The position numbers and the translations under genes were made by a program. Source: Umezawaea sp039922235 (GTDB taxonomy: Bacteria; Actinomycetota; Actinomycetes; Mycobacteriales; Pseudonocardiaceae). From it: a stretch of 13,864 nt of DNA. Each line of letters starts with the position of its first letter. Positions within the stretch are counted from its first letter, which is position 1. Below, piece by piece: positions 13,329 to 13,864 of the stretch. The stretch is from NCBI GenBank assembly GCA_039922235.1, contig JBDSAJ010000351.1, positions 1-13,864 on the forward strand. The letters are read 5' to 3'. The notes beneath the pieces are model-generated. The model saw nothing but the letters and a program-made list of their open reading frames with translations, was not told where the DNA came from and made no database searches.

Positions 13329-13864
13329 CCCCACCACTCACCACCCAACCGACCCACCACACCCGACCTCACCAATCTCATCAACCGGGCCACCCCACAA
13401 CTCGATCCGCACAAGCTCCGGCTCTGATTTCTCGCACCTCAACTGGACCGAGCGACTTCACCAGCGCCTGGCGGGCGTGCGGAGCCGACCACTGCTCCAG
13501 GCCATTCGAACCCTCGTGGACCTGCCGAAGGCTGATCATCCAAGGCGGTGCTCTGCGCGGTAACCGCCCTCCAAGCTCCGCAACGCCGCTCCTGCTGGCC
13601 GCCCTGACCAACTCTTCAGCCCTTGCCTTCCAACCCACGCTCACCGACCCACACCCACTGGCCAACTCGGTTGATCCGATCGTGCTGGCCGCACCCATCA
13701 ACCCCGCCTGGTCGAACCCAGCCTGGTCCCGGCTCGACTCGACCCGACCAAGTCCGACCCGAGCTGACTCCGGCCTGGCTTGGCCTGGTCCGACCTGACC
13801 CGGCCTGACCAGGTCCGGCCAGGACAGGCCAGGCAATCCGGCCGGGCCTGGCCTGTCCTGGTCC
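13329..13864. other. Non-coding, C-rich and repeat-rich region after yifB
   Basis: No convincing gene is seen in 536 bp. Open frames here are low in complexity and match nothing I recognise. Two parts can be told apart. At 13329-13620 there is a C-rich spacer with a possible degenerate copy of the yifB 3' end (13565-13600). From about 13,690 to the edge there are dense short repeats of CCTGG, GGCCTG and GACCCG type, ending in a long stem. dprA, expected after yifB, is absent here. Confidence 0.6.
13817..13863. repeat. 18-bp inverted repeat at the window edge
   Basis: GGCCAGGACAGGCCAGGC (13817-13834) pairs with 13846-13863 over 18 positions with a single G-T, leaving an 11-nt loop. A smaller nested inverted pair, CCTGGTC and GACCAGG, lies just upstream. 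It could act as a terminator for yraN-yifB or be part of a repeat array cut by the window end. Confidence 0.7.

Noticed and set aside
13381..13836. Minus-strand frame of 151 codons after yifB
   Set aside because: Low complexity, driven by the repeat array, with no recognisable domain or ribosome site.
13690..13864. CRISPR array
   Set aside because: Units are short, variable and not separated by regular spacers, and no cas genes are present.

Overview
The window is a high-G+C actinobacterial chromosome segment. GTG starts, third-position G/C bias and the protein sequences suggest the Pseudonocardiales (a Saccharothrix, Actinosynnema or Lentzea type organism). The family-level placement is inference. 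The backbone is the conserved ribosome-maturation and secretion block rpsP, khpA (KH protein), rimM, trmD, rplS, lepB, lepB, rnhB, DUF2469, yraN and yifB, all on the + strand.

Region 1 (1-3231) is an accessory stretch. The 3' part of a metal-dependent amidohydrolase ends exactly at an IS630-family insertion (883-2120), which has 17-bp inverted ends and a TA duplication. The TA lies inside the amidohydrolase stop codon and the insertion rebuilds TAG. The IS transposase carries one in-frame amber codon just after its third catalytic residue. Next comes a minus-strand TnpB remnant (2291-3199). Its RuvC residues and zinc finger are intact, but the N-terminal domain is gone and no TnpA is present. 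It is bounded by a 15-bp inverted match and a strong palindrome.

Region 2 (3231-5514) holds two tandem CPBP-family intramembrane protease genes and a pxpA (LamB/YcsF, 5-oxoprolinase subunit A) gene, closely packed or overlapping and probably one operon. The first CPBP start codon touches the TnpB element.

Region 3 (5515-11274) is the housekeeping block. rpsP and rplS are each preceded by a nearly identical extended -10 promoter and a leader of about 125-130 nt. lepB1, lepB2, rnhB and probably the second CPBP gene each have a TAnnnT hexamer 6-7 nt before a GTG start, the layout of leaderless transcripts. The two type I signal peptidases are diverged tandem paralogues. A perfect 17-bp stem closes the block after the DUF2469 gene.

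Region 4 (11275-13864) holds a short intergenic repeat region with two DnaA-box-like 9-mers, then the overlapping pair yraN and yifB. The last third of yifB shifts to A-ending codons. dprA, the usual next gene, is not found. Instead there are about 530 bp of non-coding, repeat-rich DNA, with a possible decayed copy of the yifB 3' end and an 18-bp stem at the window edge.

No CRISPR array, tRNA or rRNA was seen. I found no clearly new multi-gene system. The best leads are the paired rpsP/rplS promoter-leaders, the leaderless series, and the odd architecture around the truncated TnpB.
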